From NCBI GenBank assembly GCA_036394575.1, contig DASWEY010000005.1, forward strand, positions 1 to 64,000: a stretch of 64,000 nt of DNA, written 5' to 3'. Position 1 is the stretch's first letter; every line of letters starts with the position of its first letter. The notes below the pieces were generated by a model. The model worked only from the letters and a program-made list of their open reading frames with translations, was not told the DNA's origin and made no database searches. Shown in pieces: positions 52,589 to 63,972 of this stretch. A program made the position numbers and the translations under genes. The DNA is from UKL13-2 sp036394575 (lineage in GTDB: Bacteria; Pseudomonadota; Gammaproteobacteria; Burkholderiales; Usitatibacteraceae).

Positions 52589-53203
52589 ATGACGGCACCC
52601 AATTTTCCCAAGCACGATCCCGCCGAGGCGGAATTCTGGAACCTGCGTTTCGATGCCGCCTTCACACCCTGGGACCAGGGCGGCGTACCGGCGTCACTGC
52701 AATCCTGGGCCACACGTGCTTCCGGCAATCCAGCGCCCCGCGTGCTGATTCCGGGCTGCGGCTCGGCTTACGAGGTGCGCTTTCTGGCGGGGCTCGGCTG
52801 GCAGGTCAGCGCCATCGATTTTTCGCCCGCCGCCGTGGCGCAGGCCAAACGCGTGCTGGGCCCGCTGGCCGGGCATGTTCATCTGGCCGACTTCTTCGCG
52901 GACGACCTGGCGGGCGCGCCCTTCGACCTGATTTACGAGCGCGCCTTCCTGTGCGCCCTGCCGCGCCGCTTATGGCGCGCCTGGGCCGTACGCGTCGCCG
53001 AATTGCTCAAACCGGGCGGCAGCCTGGCCGGTTTCTTTTTCAGCGATGAGGGTGAGAAAGGCCCGCCATTCGGCCTGCATGACGGTGAGCTCGAAGCGAT
53101 GTTGCAAACGCATTTCACGCGCCGGCAAAAACGGCGGCCCACCGATTCCGTTCCGGTATTTGCCGGCAAGGAAAGCTGGCAAGTCTGGGAGCGCAATGCC
53201 TAG
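52589..53203 (+). CDS. TPMT-family SAM methyltransferase
   Basis: The 204-residue protein matches the thiopurine methyltransferase family: AEFWNLRFDAAFTPWDQGGVP, the SAM motif RVLIPGCGSAYEV, AIDFSPAAVAQAK and YERAFLCALP. Bacterial members methylate thiols, tellurite or selenite and sometimes other acceptors. A TATAAT at 52577-52582 lies seven bases before the start, so the message may be leaderless; no Shine-Dalgarno is seen. Divergent from the TAP-like hydrolase. Confidence 0.87.
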   Translation: MTAPNFPKHDPAEAEFWNLRFDAAFTPWDQGGVPASLQSWATRASGNPAPRVLIPGCGSAYEVRFLAGLGWQVSAIDFSPAAVAQAKRVLGPLAGHVHLADFFADDLAGAPFDLIYERAFLCALPRRLWRAWAVRVAELLKPGGSLAGFFFSDEGEKGPPFGLHDGELEAMLQTHFTRRQKRRPTDSVPVFAGKESWQVWERNA

Positions 53204-53218
53204 CGGCCTGCGGCCCGT

Positions 53219-54337
53219 TCAATAACCGGCGGCCGCCGGCGTGCGACTGCGATGGTTTGCTTCGGCGTAAGCGTCGGTGATGATCACGGCGATGCGCAAC
53301 GGCGTGCGATCCTCGGCGACGATCGGCGTGACATAAAACCGCGCCGGAATGCGCTGCCCGGTGCGGGTGATGGCGAACATCTCGATGGTGGTCGGCCGGT
53401 CGTCGCGGAACAGCTTGTCGATAAAGGCGCGGATATTGGCCTGCCGCTCGGGTGGGAATAGCAACTCGCCCAGATTGCGGCCGCAGGCTTCATCGGCGCC
53501 ATACCCCAGCACATGCGAGGCCGCCGCATTCCAGCTCACCACTGCAAAATTGGCGTCGCATTCGATCACCGGCAGCAGGGTGCGCTCAACATGGCTGGAC
53601 AGGATCGCGGCGCTGCTGCTCGCCTGCAACTGGGCGCGCTTGACCATTTCGGTGCGATATTTCAGCGCGTCGTTTTCCTGGCCCAGCTGGCTGTTGGAGT
53701 TGCCCAGGCTGGCCAGCAGGGCCTTGTAGCGCAGTTCAACGATCAGGCGTGCGGTCACCGTACGATGATGCCTGAGACCAAAGAAAATCACGGTAAAGGT
53801 GAAGAACAGGGCCATGATGCCCGGCAGCCACTGGATACCGTCCTGAACGAAGAAGATGTAGATGACCGAGGGCAGCGCCGCCGGAACCGATAGCGCCGGG
53901 TGCGCCCATTTCACGGGCGCGAACGGCGTTACCGAGCCGCCGACGAAGCCGACGATCACCATGATCGTGAACAGTTCGCGATAGATATTGTCGGATGAAA
54001 ACAGCACCGTGCCGAGCAGGCCCCACTGCACGCCGGCCAGAAAATTGCCGGCCACGATCAGCTTCGCCCAGATCTCGCCGTCTTTCACCGGCTGCGGCTG
54101 CCGGAAGTAGAACCAGACCGTGCCGCCGCGCATGAACAATATCAGGATCGAGAATGCAAACCAGTACAATCCGCGGCCGATGTCGCCGGTCTGCGCCAGC
54201 AACGCCAGCGTGATGACCGCGCCCACAAAGGAGAACATGACCGCAGCCGGCGCGGCGTCGTACAGCTCCTCGACTTGCCGGGCAAGAAGGCGTTTGGGAT
54301 CGACCCCACTCATCGGCTGCTGAAAATCAGTTTCCAT
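53219..54337 (-). CDS. Membrane PAS-domain sensor protein without output domain
   Basis: The 372-residue protein has an N-terminal membrane region with about six hydrophobic segments (about 30-200), a coiled coil (about 205-240) and a C-terminal PAS domain (about 250-365: PVIECDANFAVVSWNAAASHVLGYGADEACGRNLGELL). No kinase, GGDEF or EAL domain follows, so it is either a stand-alone sensor or has lost its output. I cannot name its partner. It is convergent with the methyltransferase. Confidence 0.78.
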   Translation of the reverse strand: METDFQQPMSGVDPKRLLARQVEELYDAAPAAVMFSFVGAVITLALLAQTGDIGRGLYWFAFSILILFMRGGTVWFYFRQPQPVKDGEIWAKLIVAGNFLAGVQWGLLGTVLFSSDNIYRELFTIMVIVGFVGGSVTPFAPVKWAHPALSVPAALPSVIYIFFVQDGIQWLPGIMALFFTFTVIFFGLRHHRTVTARLIVELRYKALLASLGNSNSQLGQENDALKYRTEMVKRAQLQASSSAAILSSHVERTLLPVIECDANFAVVSWNAAASHVLGYGADEACGRNLGELLFPPERQANIRAFIDKLFRDDRPTTIEMFAITRTGQRIPARFYVTPIVAEDRTPLRIAVIITDAYAEANHRSRTPAAAGY

Positions 54338-54703
54338 GATGTGCGCCCATTCCGGACTCGTCGACAGATGTCACGGCCGGAATTGATATTTATTTTATAT
54401 TTATTGCTGCCGCCCCGCCCTTACAGCTTGATGAGCGGTCCCGGGAACAATCGAAACGTGAAACCCGCATGCCTCCCGGCACATTGCTTCGGTTTTAGAC
54501 AGGACCGCTGCATTATGGGCAAGCGTGCGGTGCATTACAATCAGGGAATCACCTAGGGATCGGCGCGGACAGCGCCGCGCCGATCGGACATCATGGGACG
54601 ACAGCGAGCACCGTCGCGCACCCGGATGCGTTTGGCCGCACTCCCCGAAACAAGATTTAACAATTGGGCCGGGCTTTTAGCCGCGCCTTCAATTGTTAAA
54701 GAA
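54338..54703. other. Intergenic region with a strong hairpin
   Basis: This 366-base gap lies between the start of the PAS gene and the end of the dienelactone hydrolase gene, both on the minus strand. It holds the hairpin at 54656-54700 and, near the PAS gene, an AT-rich block (about 54385-54405, TTATTTTATATTTATT) that could be its promoter. No gene is evident. Confidence 0.5.
54656..54700 (-). terminator. Hairpin with perfect 11-bp arms after the dienelactone hydrolase gene
   Basis: TTTAACAATTG (54656-54666) pairs with CAATTGTTAAA (54690-54700); the interior is GC-rich and can pair further (GGC/GCC). It begins three bases past the stop codon at 54704. The T tract is weak, so it may be a processing or repeat element rather than a terminator. 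Confidence 0.6.
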
Positions 54704-55561
54704 TCAGGCCACGCCATACTTGATAAACCAGCCCATCAGGCGCTTCCAGCCGTCATTGGCTTCACCGGGACGATAACTGGGCCGATAGTCGGCGTGAAAG
54801 CCATGCGGCATGTCGGCATAGACCACGATTTCCGAGACACTGCCGGCGGCTTTCAGGGCATCGCGCATTTTTTCCACAGTGTCTGCAGGAATGCCGGTAT
54901 CGGCACCGCCGTAAAGGCCCAGCACCGGCACCTTCAGCGTGGCGGCAATATCGATGGGATGCGTGGGCGTCATCTCGGTGGCCGGGCGCACCAGGCCGCC
55001 GTACCACGCGACCGCCGCCTTGAGTCTTGGATTGTGCGCCGCGTACATCCAGGTGATGCGTCCGCCCCAGCAGAAACCGGTGACGCCCATCTTGTCGGCA
55101 TTGCCGCCATTTTTTGCAGCCCATGCGGCAGTCGCATCGAGGTCGGACATCACCTGCGCATCCGGCACCTTGTTGACCACCGCGAAGATTTCATTGATTT
55201 CCTTCAGTTTGGAGACGTCACCCTGGCGCGCATACAGCTCCGGCGCAATCGCCAGATAACCCTCCTTGGCGAAGCGCCGGCAGACATCCTTGATGTGCTC
55301 ATGCACGCCGAAAATTTCCTGCACCACCAGCACGGTCGGCAGGTTCCTGCCGCCGGCGGGCATCGCGCGATAGGCCGGCATTTCACCATCAGCCACGTTG
55401 ATTTTCACCTCCCCCGCTGTCAGGCCCTTGCTGTCGGTGGTAATGGTCTGGGCGCTCACCGGAACGACGGCAGCCGCAAAGCCGCCGGCCAGGGCGGTCA
55501 TAACGAACTCCCGGCGCGAATATTCACTCTTGGGTGCGAATGGATCAATATCGGGATGCAT
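54704..55561 (-). CDS. Dienelactone hydrolase family protein, Tat-exported
   Basis: The 285-residue protein has a Tat-type signal (SRREFVMTALAGGFAAAVV) and a dienelactone hydrolase domain with the cysteine nucleophile in GFCWGGR, acid in GLYGGADTGIP and histidine in HGFHADYRPSYR. Exported members are usually annotated carboxymethylenebutenolidase or esterase; the natural substrate is not known. Divergent from the NlpC gene, 87 bases apart. Confidence 0.88.
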   Translation of the reverse strand: MHPDIDPFAPKSEYSRREFVMTALAGGFAAAVVPVSAQTITTDSKGLTAGEVKINVADGEMPAYRAMPAGGRNLPTVLVVQEIFGVHEHIKDVCRRFAKEGYLAIAPELYARQGDVSKLKEINEIFAVVNKVPDAQVMSDLDATAAWAAKNGGNADKMGVTGFCWGGRITWMYAAHNPRLKAAVAWYGGLVRPATEMTPTHPIDIAATLKVPVLGLYGGADTGIPADTVEKMRDALKAAGSVSEIVVYADMPHGFHADYRPSYRPGEANDGWKRLMGWFIKYGVA

Positions 55562-55648
55562 GGAATTTCCTCCGTATGGCAGGGCTGGACGCAGGCGTTT
55601 CGCTCGGGCAATATCAGGTGCATGGTGGTTCGCAGGTATGATGAATCG

Positions 55649-56287
55649 ATGAAATTCGCGCTGCTTATTCTACTCATATCCTGGGTGGCGATTGTGGGAT
55701 CGGGCTGTTCATCGCCGCGCGTGCTGCCCGCTGTGCCGGTCGAACGCCAGGCGCCGAGTACGCCGGTCGAGCGCGCCGCGCCCGCGGCCACCGCGCGCGC
55801 GCCGGATGTCGCCGCCGGGCACCTGCCGGAAACGGCGCCAGCGCCGTCCGATACCCAAGTCAGCGAGCTGCTGATGTACGCGCTGTCGATGATCGGGGTG
55901 AAATACAAATACGGCGGCAGCAGCATGGAAACCGGCTTCGATTGTTCCGGCTTTGTGCGCCATGTATACGCCACGGCCGCCGCCATCGACCTGCCGCGCA
56001 ATGCCCGGGACATGAGCAAGGTGGGCAGCGAGGTGCGGCTGGCGGATCTGGCGCCGGGCGACCTGGTGTTCTACAACACGCAGGGACAGCGCTATTCCCA
56101 TGTCGGCATTTACCTCGGCGACAGCCGCTTCGTACACGCGCCCTCGGCGCGCAAATCGGTCGAGATTGTTGATATGAAAATAAGCTACTGGAAGCGCCGC
56201 TTCGATGGCGCACGGCGCCTGCTTGCCGAAAATCCCGCCGCGTCCGGCGGCGGCGATGGACGGCAAACGGTTCCATCCGCTCATTGA
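55649..56287 (+). CDS. NlpC/P60 cell-wall peptidase, lipoprotein
   Basis: The 212-residue protein, from ATG 55649, has a lipoprotein signal (LLILLISWVAIVGSGC), a Pro/Ala linker and the NlpC/P60 domain (about 75-195): catalytic Cys in FDCSGFVRHVY, His in YSHVGIYLG and a third polar residue in RFVHAPS. It should cut peptidoglycan peptides at the outer membrane or periplasm. An in-frame extension upstream is not needed. Confidence 0.9.
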   Translation: MKFALLILLISWVAIVGSGCSSPRVLPAVPVERQAPSTPVERAAPAATARAPDVAAGHLPETAPAPSDTQVSELLMYALSMIGVKYKYGGSSMETGFDCSGFVRHVYATAAAIDLPRNARDMSKVGSEVRLADLAPGDLVFYNTQGQRYSHVGIYLGDSRFVHAPSARKSVEIVDMKISYWKRRFDGARRLLAENPAASGGGDGRQTVPSAH

Positions 56288-56294
56288 AATGCAA

Positions 56295-56323
56295 AATGCC
56301 GCGCCCTTGCGGGTCGCGGCATT
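56295..56323. terminator. Hairpin between convergent NlpC and DksA-like genes
   Basis: AATGCCGCG (56295-56303) pairs with CGCGGCATT (56315-56323), with the T run short. Its place eight bases past the NlpC stop and 26 before the DksA-like stop fits a shared terminator. Confidence 0.5.
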
Positions 56324-56348
56324 CTTGCGCGGCGATGGTGCGGGAAAC

Positions 56349-57071
56349 TTATTCGCCGTACATTTTCTGCTTGAGTTCGCGGCGCTCCTGCGCCTCGATC
56401 GTCAGGGTGGCGGTGGGGCGCGCCAGCAGGCGCGGGATGCCGATCGGCTCGCCGGTTTCCTCACAGTAGCCGTAGTCGCCGGAATCGATGTGCAGCAGCG
56501 CGCTCTCGACTTTTTTCAGCAGCTTGCGTTCGCGATCGCGCGCGCGCAATTCCAGGGCATGCTCTTCTTCCAGGGTGGCGCGGTCGGCGGGGTCCGGCGC
56601 CACGGCAAGTTCGCGAAGATGTTCGGTGGTGGCGCCGGCGTTTTCACGCAATTGCGCCTGCAGCTCCATCAGTCGCTGGCGGAAAAAAGCCAACTGGCCC
56701 TTGGACATGTACTCCGATTTTGGCTGCTTGAGCAGTTCGGCCTCGCTCATCACCGCGCCATGCGGCAGCTTGACGGCGGCCTTGACGACGATGGGTTCGG
56801 TTTTGACAGGGGCTTTGGGTACGATCTTCAGTTCTGCTTTGGGGCTGGTGGCTTTGGTCACGGTTTTGGGGGCAGTTTTGGGCGCGGCCTTGGGGGTCGC
56901 TTTGGGGATGGCTTTCAGATTGGCTTTCGGGGTGGCTTTGGGAGTGGCTTTCGGCGCAGTCTTGCTCACGGACGCAAGCTTGCCCTTGGCGCTTTTCGCA
57001 CCGGTTTTTGCGGCTGTTTTCGCGCCCGATTTAGCCGATGTTTTAGCTTTTTTTGCGGTGGCCAACGTCAT
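56349..57071 (-). CDS. dksA: DksA/TraR-like protein with lysine-rich histone-like N-terminus
   Basis: From ATG 57071, with AGGAGAA six bases before, the protein has 240 residues. Residues 1-110 are Ala/Lys/Pro-rich, with repeated KATPKA-type units like histone H1 tails. Residues 120-240 are DksA: SKGQLAFFRQRLMELQAQL, DPADRATLEEEHALELRARDRERKLLKKVE, then the zinc-finger region DYGYCEETGEPIG ... RPTATLTIEAQERREL. Only the first of the four zinc cysteines remains, as in many betaproteobacterial DksA proteins. It should bind the RNA polymerase secondary channel; the long basic tail is unusual and may bind DNA or RNA. Confidence 0.85.
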   Translation of the reverse strand: MTLATAKKAKTSAKSGAKTAAKTGAKSAKGKLASVSKTAPKATPKATPKANLKAIPKATPKAAPKTAPKTVTKATSPKAELKIVPKAPVKTEPIVVKAAVKLPHGAVMSEAELLKQPKSEYMSKGQLAFFRQRLMELQAQLRENAGATTEHLRELAVAPDPADRATLEEEHALELRARDRERKLLKKVESALLHIDSGDYGYCEETGEPIGIPRLLARPTATLTIEAQERRELKQKMYGE

Positions 57072-57245
57072 TCTCCTGAAGCATGCATCTAAAAACTGCG
57101 AGGGAATCGCTGTGTTGTCTGCAACACCCGGATTTTGGAAACGCGTAAGTGTACTTAAACCATTTTTCAAACACAACGCAATTATTATTTACTCGAACTA
57201 TGCTTGCGGCACCTTAAATACGCTCATTCTAAAAAAATTGTAGAT

Positions 57246-57301
57246 CCAGCATTGGCGCGGCTTTCAGGACAAAAATGCCTCAAAACGCGCGCCGATGCTG
57301 G
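57246..57301. repeat. 56-bp palindromic dispersed repeat, copy D
   Basis: CCAGCATTGGCGCG starts at 57246 and the right arm CGCGCCGATGCTGG ends at 57301. The inner AGGACAAAAATGCCT is the family centre. It lies 40 bases past the GAF gene and upstream of the DksA-like gene. Confidence 0.88.
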
Positions 57302-57341
57302 AGTTTGTCTATATTTCCATCGCTGCATCATCCCTTCCGCC

Positions 57342-58046
57342 TCAGGGCAGCAAGGCCGGCGTCACCAAGGCCATGGCCACCACGGTGGCCGCCCGGTCGG
57401 CGTTGAAAAAGGCCTTGGGCGCCGCCTCGGCATCGATGATGCCGATGGTCTTGCCGGCTTCGTCGAACAGGGGCACGCAGATTTCCGATTGCACCGCGTC
57501 GTCGCAGACATAAAAACCGCCGCCCTCGGCGGTGTAGGCGGCGACATCGTCGATCACCTTGGCATGACCGCTGAGGCCCACGCTGCTATTGGTACTGCCG
57601 GCCGCAAATTGCGCGGTCAGTGGAAATTCCGCGCGGCTCGGACGTCCGCGATAGGCCAACTTGGCCAGAACAGCGTCGGCAAAACCATTGCGGCGCGCCT
57701 GGTAAATGCCCACCCAGTCGGCGCCCAGCAACTGGGTGCCATGCTCAACCAATTGATTCAGCAGCAATAACTTGCGTTTATTGGCCTCGTTGCGTCCGCC
57801 CAGGATCGCCGTCAGGTCGTAGAGCGTGGGCGCCAGTTCCTCGATCAGCGAACAACTGCCATCCTCGGACAGCATCGGCACGCGATAGGTGTAGAGCGTA
57901 TTGTCGTCGAAACCGGGCGGCAGGTCGCCCAGCGCCTCGATAAAGGCGCGAATGGCTTTTTCAATCACCGGCACCTGATCGAGCAGATCGTCGAGCTCGG
58001 CGCGGATCAGGTATTGCTGGATGCGTTCGGTGGCGTTGACGGGCAT
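57342..58046 (-). CDS. GAF-domain protein
   Basis: The 234-residue protein has an N-terminal helical part (1-80) and a GAF domain (about 85-225: LLNQLVEHGTQLLGADWVGIYQARRNG, CDDAVQSEICVPLFDEAGKTIGIIDAEA). No output domain is fused, so it may sense a small ligand or reduce methionine sulfoxide, as free-standing GAF proteins do. It is 26 bases upstream of nothing obviously linked; the Cys/Met enzyme lies just before it on the same strand. Confidence 0.8.
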   Translation of the reverse strand: MPVNATERIQQYLIRAELDDLLDQVPVIEKAIRAFIEALGDLPPGFDDNTLYTYRVPMLSEDGSCSLIEELAPTLYDLTAILGGRNEANKRKLLLLNQLVEHGTQLLGADWVGIYQARRNGFADAVLAKLAYRGRPSRAEFPLTAQFAAGSTNSSVGLSGHAKVIDDVAAYTAEGGGFYVCDDAVQSEICVPLFDEAGKTIGIIDAEAAPKAFFNADRAATVVAMALVTPALLP

Positions 58047-58072
58047 TGCGGTGTCCTGGGTTGAATCAACTC

Positions 58073-59236
58073 TTATAGTTGGGCACGCTGCAAGGCGCTT
58101 TCAAGGTCGGCGATCAAATCGCCGGCGTCTTCAATCCCCACGGAGAGGCGCAACAAATCGTCCGGTGCCGGTGTGCCGGCGCCTTCCACGCTGGCGCGAT
58201 GCTCGATCAGGCTCTCCACCCCGCCCAGGGAGGTGGCCCGTTTCCACAGTTGCACATTGGCGGCCGTGGCGATCGCCGCGGCTTCACCGGCCCCGTTTTT
58301 ACCTTTGACGCGAATCGACATCATGCCGCCGAAACCGCCGTGCATTTGCCTGGCGGCGATGGCATGCCCGGCGAACGACTTGAGGCCCGGATACATGACT
58401 TCACTCACCAAGGGATGGCGTTCAAAGTGTTCGGCGATGCGCTGTGCCGAGATGCAGGCAGTGCGCACGCGCGGATACAGGGTGCGCATGCCGCGCGTCA
58501 GCAGCCAAGCTTCGAAAGGACCGAGCACGCCGCCGATTTGCGCGCGGATGCTGCGAATTCGCTGCCAGGTCGGCGAATCCTCACGCACCGTCAGGGTGCC
58601 GGCGATCACATCCGAATGGCCGTTGAGATATTTGGTGGCCGCATGCATGACGATATCGGCACCGAGTTTCAATGGCTGGCTCAGTACCGGTGTGCCGACG
58701 GTGGAATCGACCGCCACCAGGGCGCCCGCCTGATGCGCGATTTCGCAGGTGGCGGCGATATCGGTGATGGTCCACAGCGGATTGGCGGGCGTTTCGATCC
58801 ACACCATTTTCGTTTTGCCGGGCTTGATCGCGGTCTTCACCGCTGCGGGCGAATCCATGTCGATGAACTCGATCTGCAGGCCCCACTGCGTCGCAAAATT
58901 TTTCAGCCAGTTGCGCAGCGACCAGTACATCACCTTCGGCGCCAGTACATGATCGCCCGGCGCCAGCGCCTGGAACACCGCCGTAGCCGCCGCCATGCCG
59001 GAGGCAAACAGCAGTGTCTGGTGACCGCCTTCCAGCGCGGTCAGCACCGCTTCGGCCTGATCGAAGGTCGGGTTCTGGTCGCGCGCATACACGCGGCCCG
59101 AACGATACTGGTTATCGGCATCACGCAAATAGGTGGTGGCGGTGTGTATCGGCGGCGAGATCGCCTTGGTGGCTTCGTCCACCCAGCCCAGCGCCTGCGC
59201 CGCAATGCTTTCCGGTTTCATGTTTTTGGCATCCAT
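58073..59236 (-). CDS. Cys/Met metabolism PLP-dependent lyase/synthase (cystathionine gamma-synthase-like)
   Basis: The 387-residue protein is of the Cys/Met-metabolism PLP family: YRSGRVYARDQNPTFDQAEAVLTALEGGHQTLLFASGMAA, VWIETPANPLWTITDI, PLP lysine in HAATKYLNGHSDVIAG. It could be MetB, MetC or O-acetylhomoserine sulfhydrylase; sequence alone does not settle it, and text resembles the cystathionine gamma-synthase group. Its start overlaps the stop of the Nudix gene (TGATG). Confidence 0.82.
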   Translation of the reverse strand: MDAKNMKPESIAAQALGWVDEATKAISPPIHTATTYLRDADNQYRSGRVYARDQNPTFDQAEAVLTALEGGHQTLLFASGMAAATAVFQALAPGDHVLAPKVMYWSLRNWLKNFATQWGLQIEFIDMDSPAAVKTAIKPGKTKMVWIETPANPLWTITDIAATCEIAHQAGALVAVDSTVGTPVLSQPLKLGADIVMHAATKYLNGHSDVIAGTLTVREDSPTWQRIRSIRAQIGGVLGPFEAWLLTRGMRTLYPRVRTACISAQRIAEHFERHPLVSEVMYPGLKSFAGHAIAARQMHGGFGGMMSIRVKGKNGAGEAAAIATAANVQLWKRATSLGGVESLIEHRASVEGAGTPAPDDLLRLSVGIEDAGDLIADLESALQRAQL

Positions 59237-59790
59237 CAGCTTTCCTGTCTGGGCACGTTGGGCACAATCGGCGGCCGTTCGATAAAGGTAACTTCAAGCC
59301 CCCGCGCACGCATCCAGTCGGCCACCGCAAAACCGGTGGCGCGCGGCCAGGGCCGCAACTCATGCGGCCGGTAGCGCCGGTAGTCGACAAGTTCCGGCGA
59401 GAGTTTGATGTCGCCGGTGGTGACGACGTGATAACACAGCATCACTTCGTTTTTTCGCTCGAAAATATAGTTGCCGATGATATGGGTTTCGATCACATCG
59501 AGATTGGTTTCTTCCTTGACCTCGCGCGCCACGCCCTTCACCGGGTCTTCATTCTTTTCCAGATAGCCGGTGATCAGCGCGAAAGCCCCTTCGGGCCAGC
59601 CTGCACCACGCGCCAGGATGATCTCGCCCTTGTGTTCCACCAGCGCGCCGACGGCAGGCGTCGGGTTTTCGTAGTGGATGAATCCACAGGCGCCATCCGG
59701 GCAGAGACGGCGCAGGATCATGCCGCCGTCCTCGGCGATTTCTCGGTCGATCAGGGGTGTTGCACAGCGCGGGCAGAAGGTGAAGCTCAC
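59236..59790 (-). CDS. Nudix hydrolase with zinc ribbon
   Basis: The 184-residue protein has an N-terminal zinc ribbon (CPRCATPL, CPDGACGF), as in NADH pyrophosphatases, and a Nudix box GYLEKNEDPVKGVAREVKEET. Substrates may be dinucleotides such as NADH or modified nucleotides. It lies 19 bases after alaS and overlaps the PLP gene. Confidence 0.85.
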   Translation of the reverse strand: MSFTFCPRCATPLIDREIAEDGGMILRRLCPDGACGFIHYENPTPAVGALVEHKGEIILARGAGWPEGAFALITGYLEKNEDPVKGVAREVKEETNLDVIETHIIGNYIFERKNEVMLCYHVVTTGDIKLSPELVDYRRYRPHELRPWPRATGFAVADWMRARGLEVTFIERPPIVPNVPRQES

Positions 59791-59809
59791 GGGGCCTCGC
59801 GAGCGGCGC

Positions 59810-62419
<2,610 letters not shown>

Positions 62420-62584
62420 GGTTGCTTGTGGTCGCTTGCGGTTGTTATGGCGTTATGGGGTGCGAGGGGGATGCGAGGGTGCGGGTGCGCTCAAACCCTT
62501 ATTTTACCTTGGCAGGTGTCCCCCCGTCGCGGGGTAATTTGGCGCCGCAGCGCGCCGGCAAGGGCGATACCGTCGGACCGCGCT

Positions 62585-63913
62585 TCAAAGCGCCGGGAAA
62601 CCCAGCAGTGCCGAAGCCCGCTGATATTTCTCCTGCAGCGCCGCTTCCGACGCAGCCGCCAGATTCAGGCAGGCGTAGCGGTGGCTGCGCAGCCACTTCA
62701 TCTCGCGCTTCAGTCCACCGCCGGTTTTTTTGAACAGGACCAGTTGCGAATCGGGGTCGAAATTCTTCAATGCCTGCAATTGCGCGGCGCCGGGAAAATG
62801 CGGCTGGGGCAGGCCGTCGAAGCGGCGATAGACATAGCTGGTGGCGAATTTGTCGGGGCGCATTTTCTTTTCGGCGTCGACCGGCTCACCGAGGGCGAGC
62901 TTGAGCGCAAGCTCGTGCAGGTTGATGCCATCGACCATTTCGTACAAAGTCGAAAGCTGCGCGGCCATGCGCGGGTTGACTTCGATGAGTTTGCAATCGC
63001 CCGAATGCGAACAGATTTTCAGCTCGACATTGAACAGGCCATGATCGATCTTCAGCGCCCGCACGACGCCCTCGGCCGCGGCGCGCACCTTGTATTGCCA
63101 GTCGGCCGGCAGGCGGCTGGGATATTCGAAGCGCATGAAGGCATCGGTGCCGGGATACATGACGGCATCGACGATGCCGAGCAGCCTGATGTTGCCATTC
63201 TCGACGAAGCCGTCGACATTGACCTGGAAGCCGTCAATCAATTGCTCGGCCAGCATATAGTGGCCGTTGATATCGGTGATGCCGACGCGTTCGACCACAT
63301 CGTTGAACGGCCGCACCAGGCGTTTGATGATGTATTTTTCCCAGGGATGGAAGGTCAGATGATGGCGCAGATCATCGAAATCCTCGACACGGCGCGCCAG
63401 CACCGAGTAGGCGGCCTTGATCGGTTTGGCGAAGAACGGAAAGGGGATGCCGATTTCGCTGGCCGTGCGCACGGTGTACGGGAAGGAAAAAAACGGCACG
63501 CTGGCCGCGGGCAGCTCGCGGGCAATGATGGTGCGGGCCAGTGCCTTGTGCTGCGCGTTCAGCACACCTTCCACCGAGGTTGTGGGCAGGCCCAGGCGCG
63601 TGGCCAGCAAGGCGGCCGACAGGGCGCCGAACTGCTCATGGCTGGAAACGACGCCGTCGAGCTTGATGTGGCGGTATTTGGCGACCAGTTTGTCGACGAA
63701 GCGGAAGATGTCGAACACCAGCAGATTGACATTGCTGGGAAAGCTGAACAGGTCGAAACCCTCGTAGAAAAAGCGATACTCGCCTACACCCGGCAGGGCG
63801 GCCTTGTTCAACTGGGCCTGATCCCAGTCCTGATCGAACAGAACGAGTATTTTTTTCAATGTCTCGGGGCGGTGAACGACATTATTTTGTACAGCATGTT
63901 TTGTTATACGCAC
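62585..63913 (-). CDS. ATP-grasp domain protein
   Basis: The 442-residue protein has an ATP-grasp layout: SFPYTVRTASEIGIPFPFFAKPIKAAYSVLARRV, the nucleotide-binding core FNVELKI with metal-site KLIEVNPRMA, and a C-terminal extension of about 110 residues. It should ligate a carboxylate to an amine or similar with ATP, but the substrate cannot be told. No neighbouring biosynthetic gene helps. An unusual amide-forming ligase or a cyanophycin/peptide ligase relative are both possible. Confidence 0.75.
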   Translation of the reverse strand: MRITKHAVQNNVVHRPETLKKILVLFDQDWDQAQLNKAALPGVGEYRFFYEGFDLFSFPSNVNLLVFDIFRFVDKLVAKYRHIKLDGVVSSHEQFGALSAALLATRLGLPTTSVEGVLNAQHKALARTIIARELPAASVPFFSFPYTVRTASEIGIPFPFFAKPIKAAYSVLARRVEDFDDLRHHLTFHPWEKYIIKRLVRPFNDVVERVGITDINGHYMLAEQLIDGFQVNVDGFVENGNIRLLGIVDAVMYPGTDAFMRFEYPSRLPADWQYKVRAAAEGVVRALKIDHGLFNVELKICSHSGDCKLIEVNPRMAAQLSTLYEMVDGINLHELALKLALGEPVDAEKKMRPDKFATSYVYRRFDGLPQPHFPGAAQLQALKNFDPDSQLVLFKKTGGGLKREMKWLRSHRYACLNLAAASEAALQEKYQRASALLGFPAL

Positions 63914-63972
63914 TGCATGGGCTGGTGGATTCTAGCAGCATCGTGACGGAACACGCCGTCCGGCATGCCCGG

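Noticed and set aside
56780..57060. Repeated sequence within the DksA-like gene as a possible repeat array
   Set aside because: The repeats are in frame and encode the Ala/Lys/Pro-rich tail.
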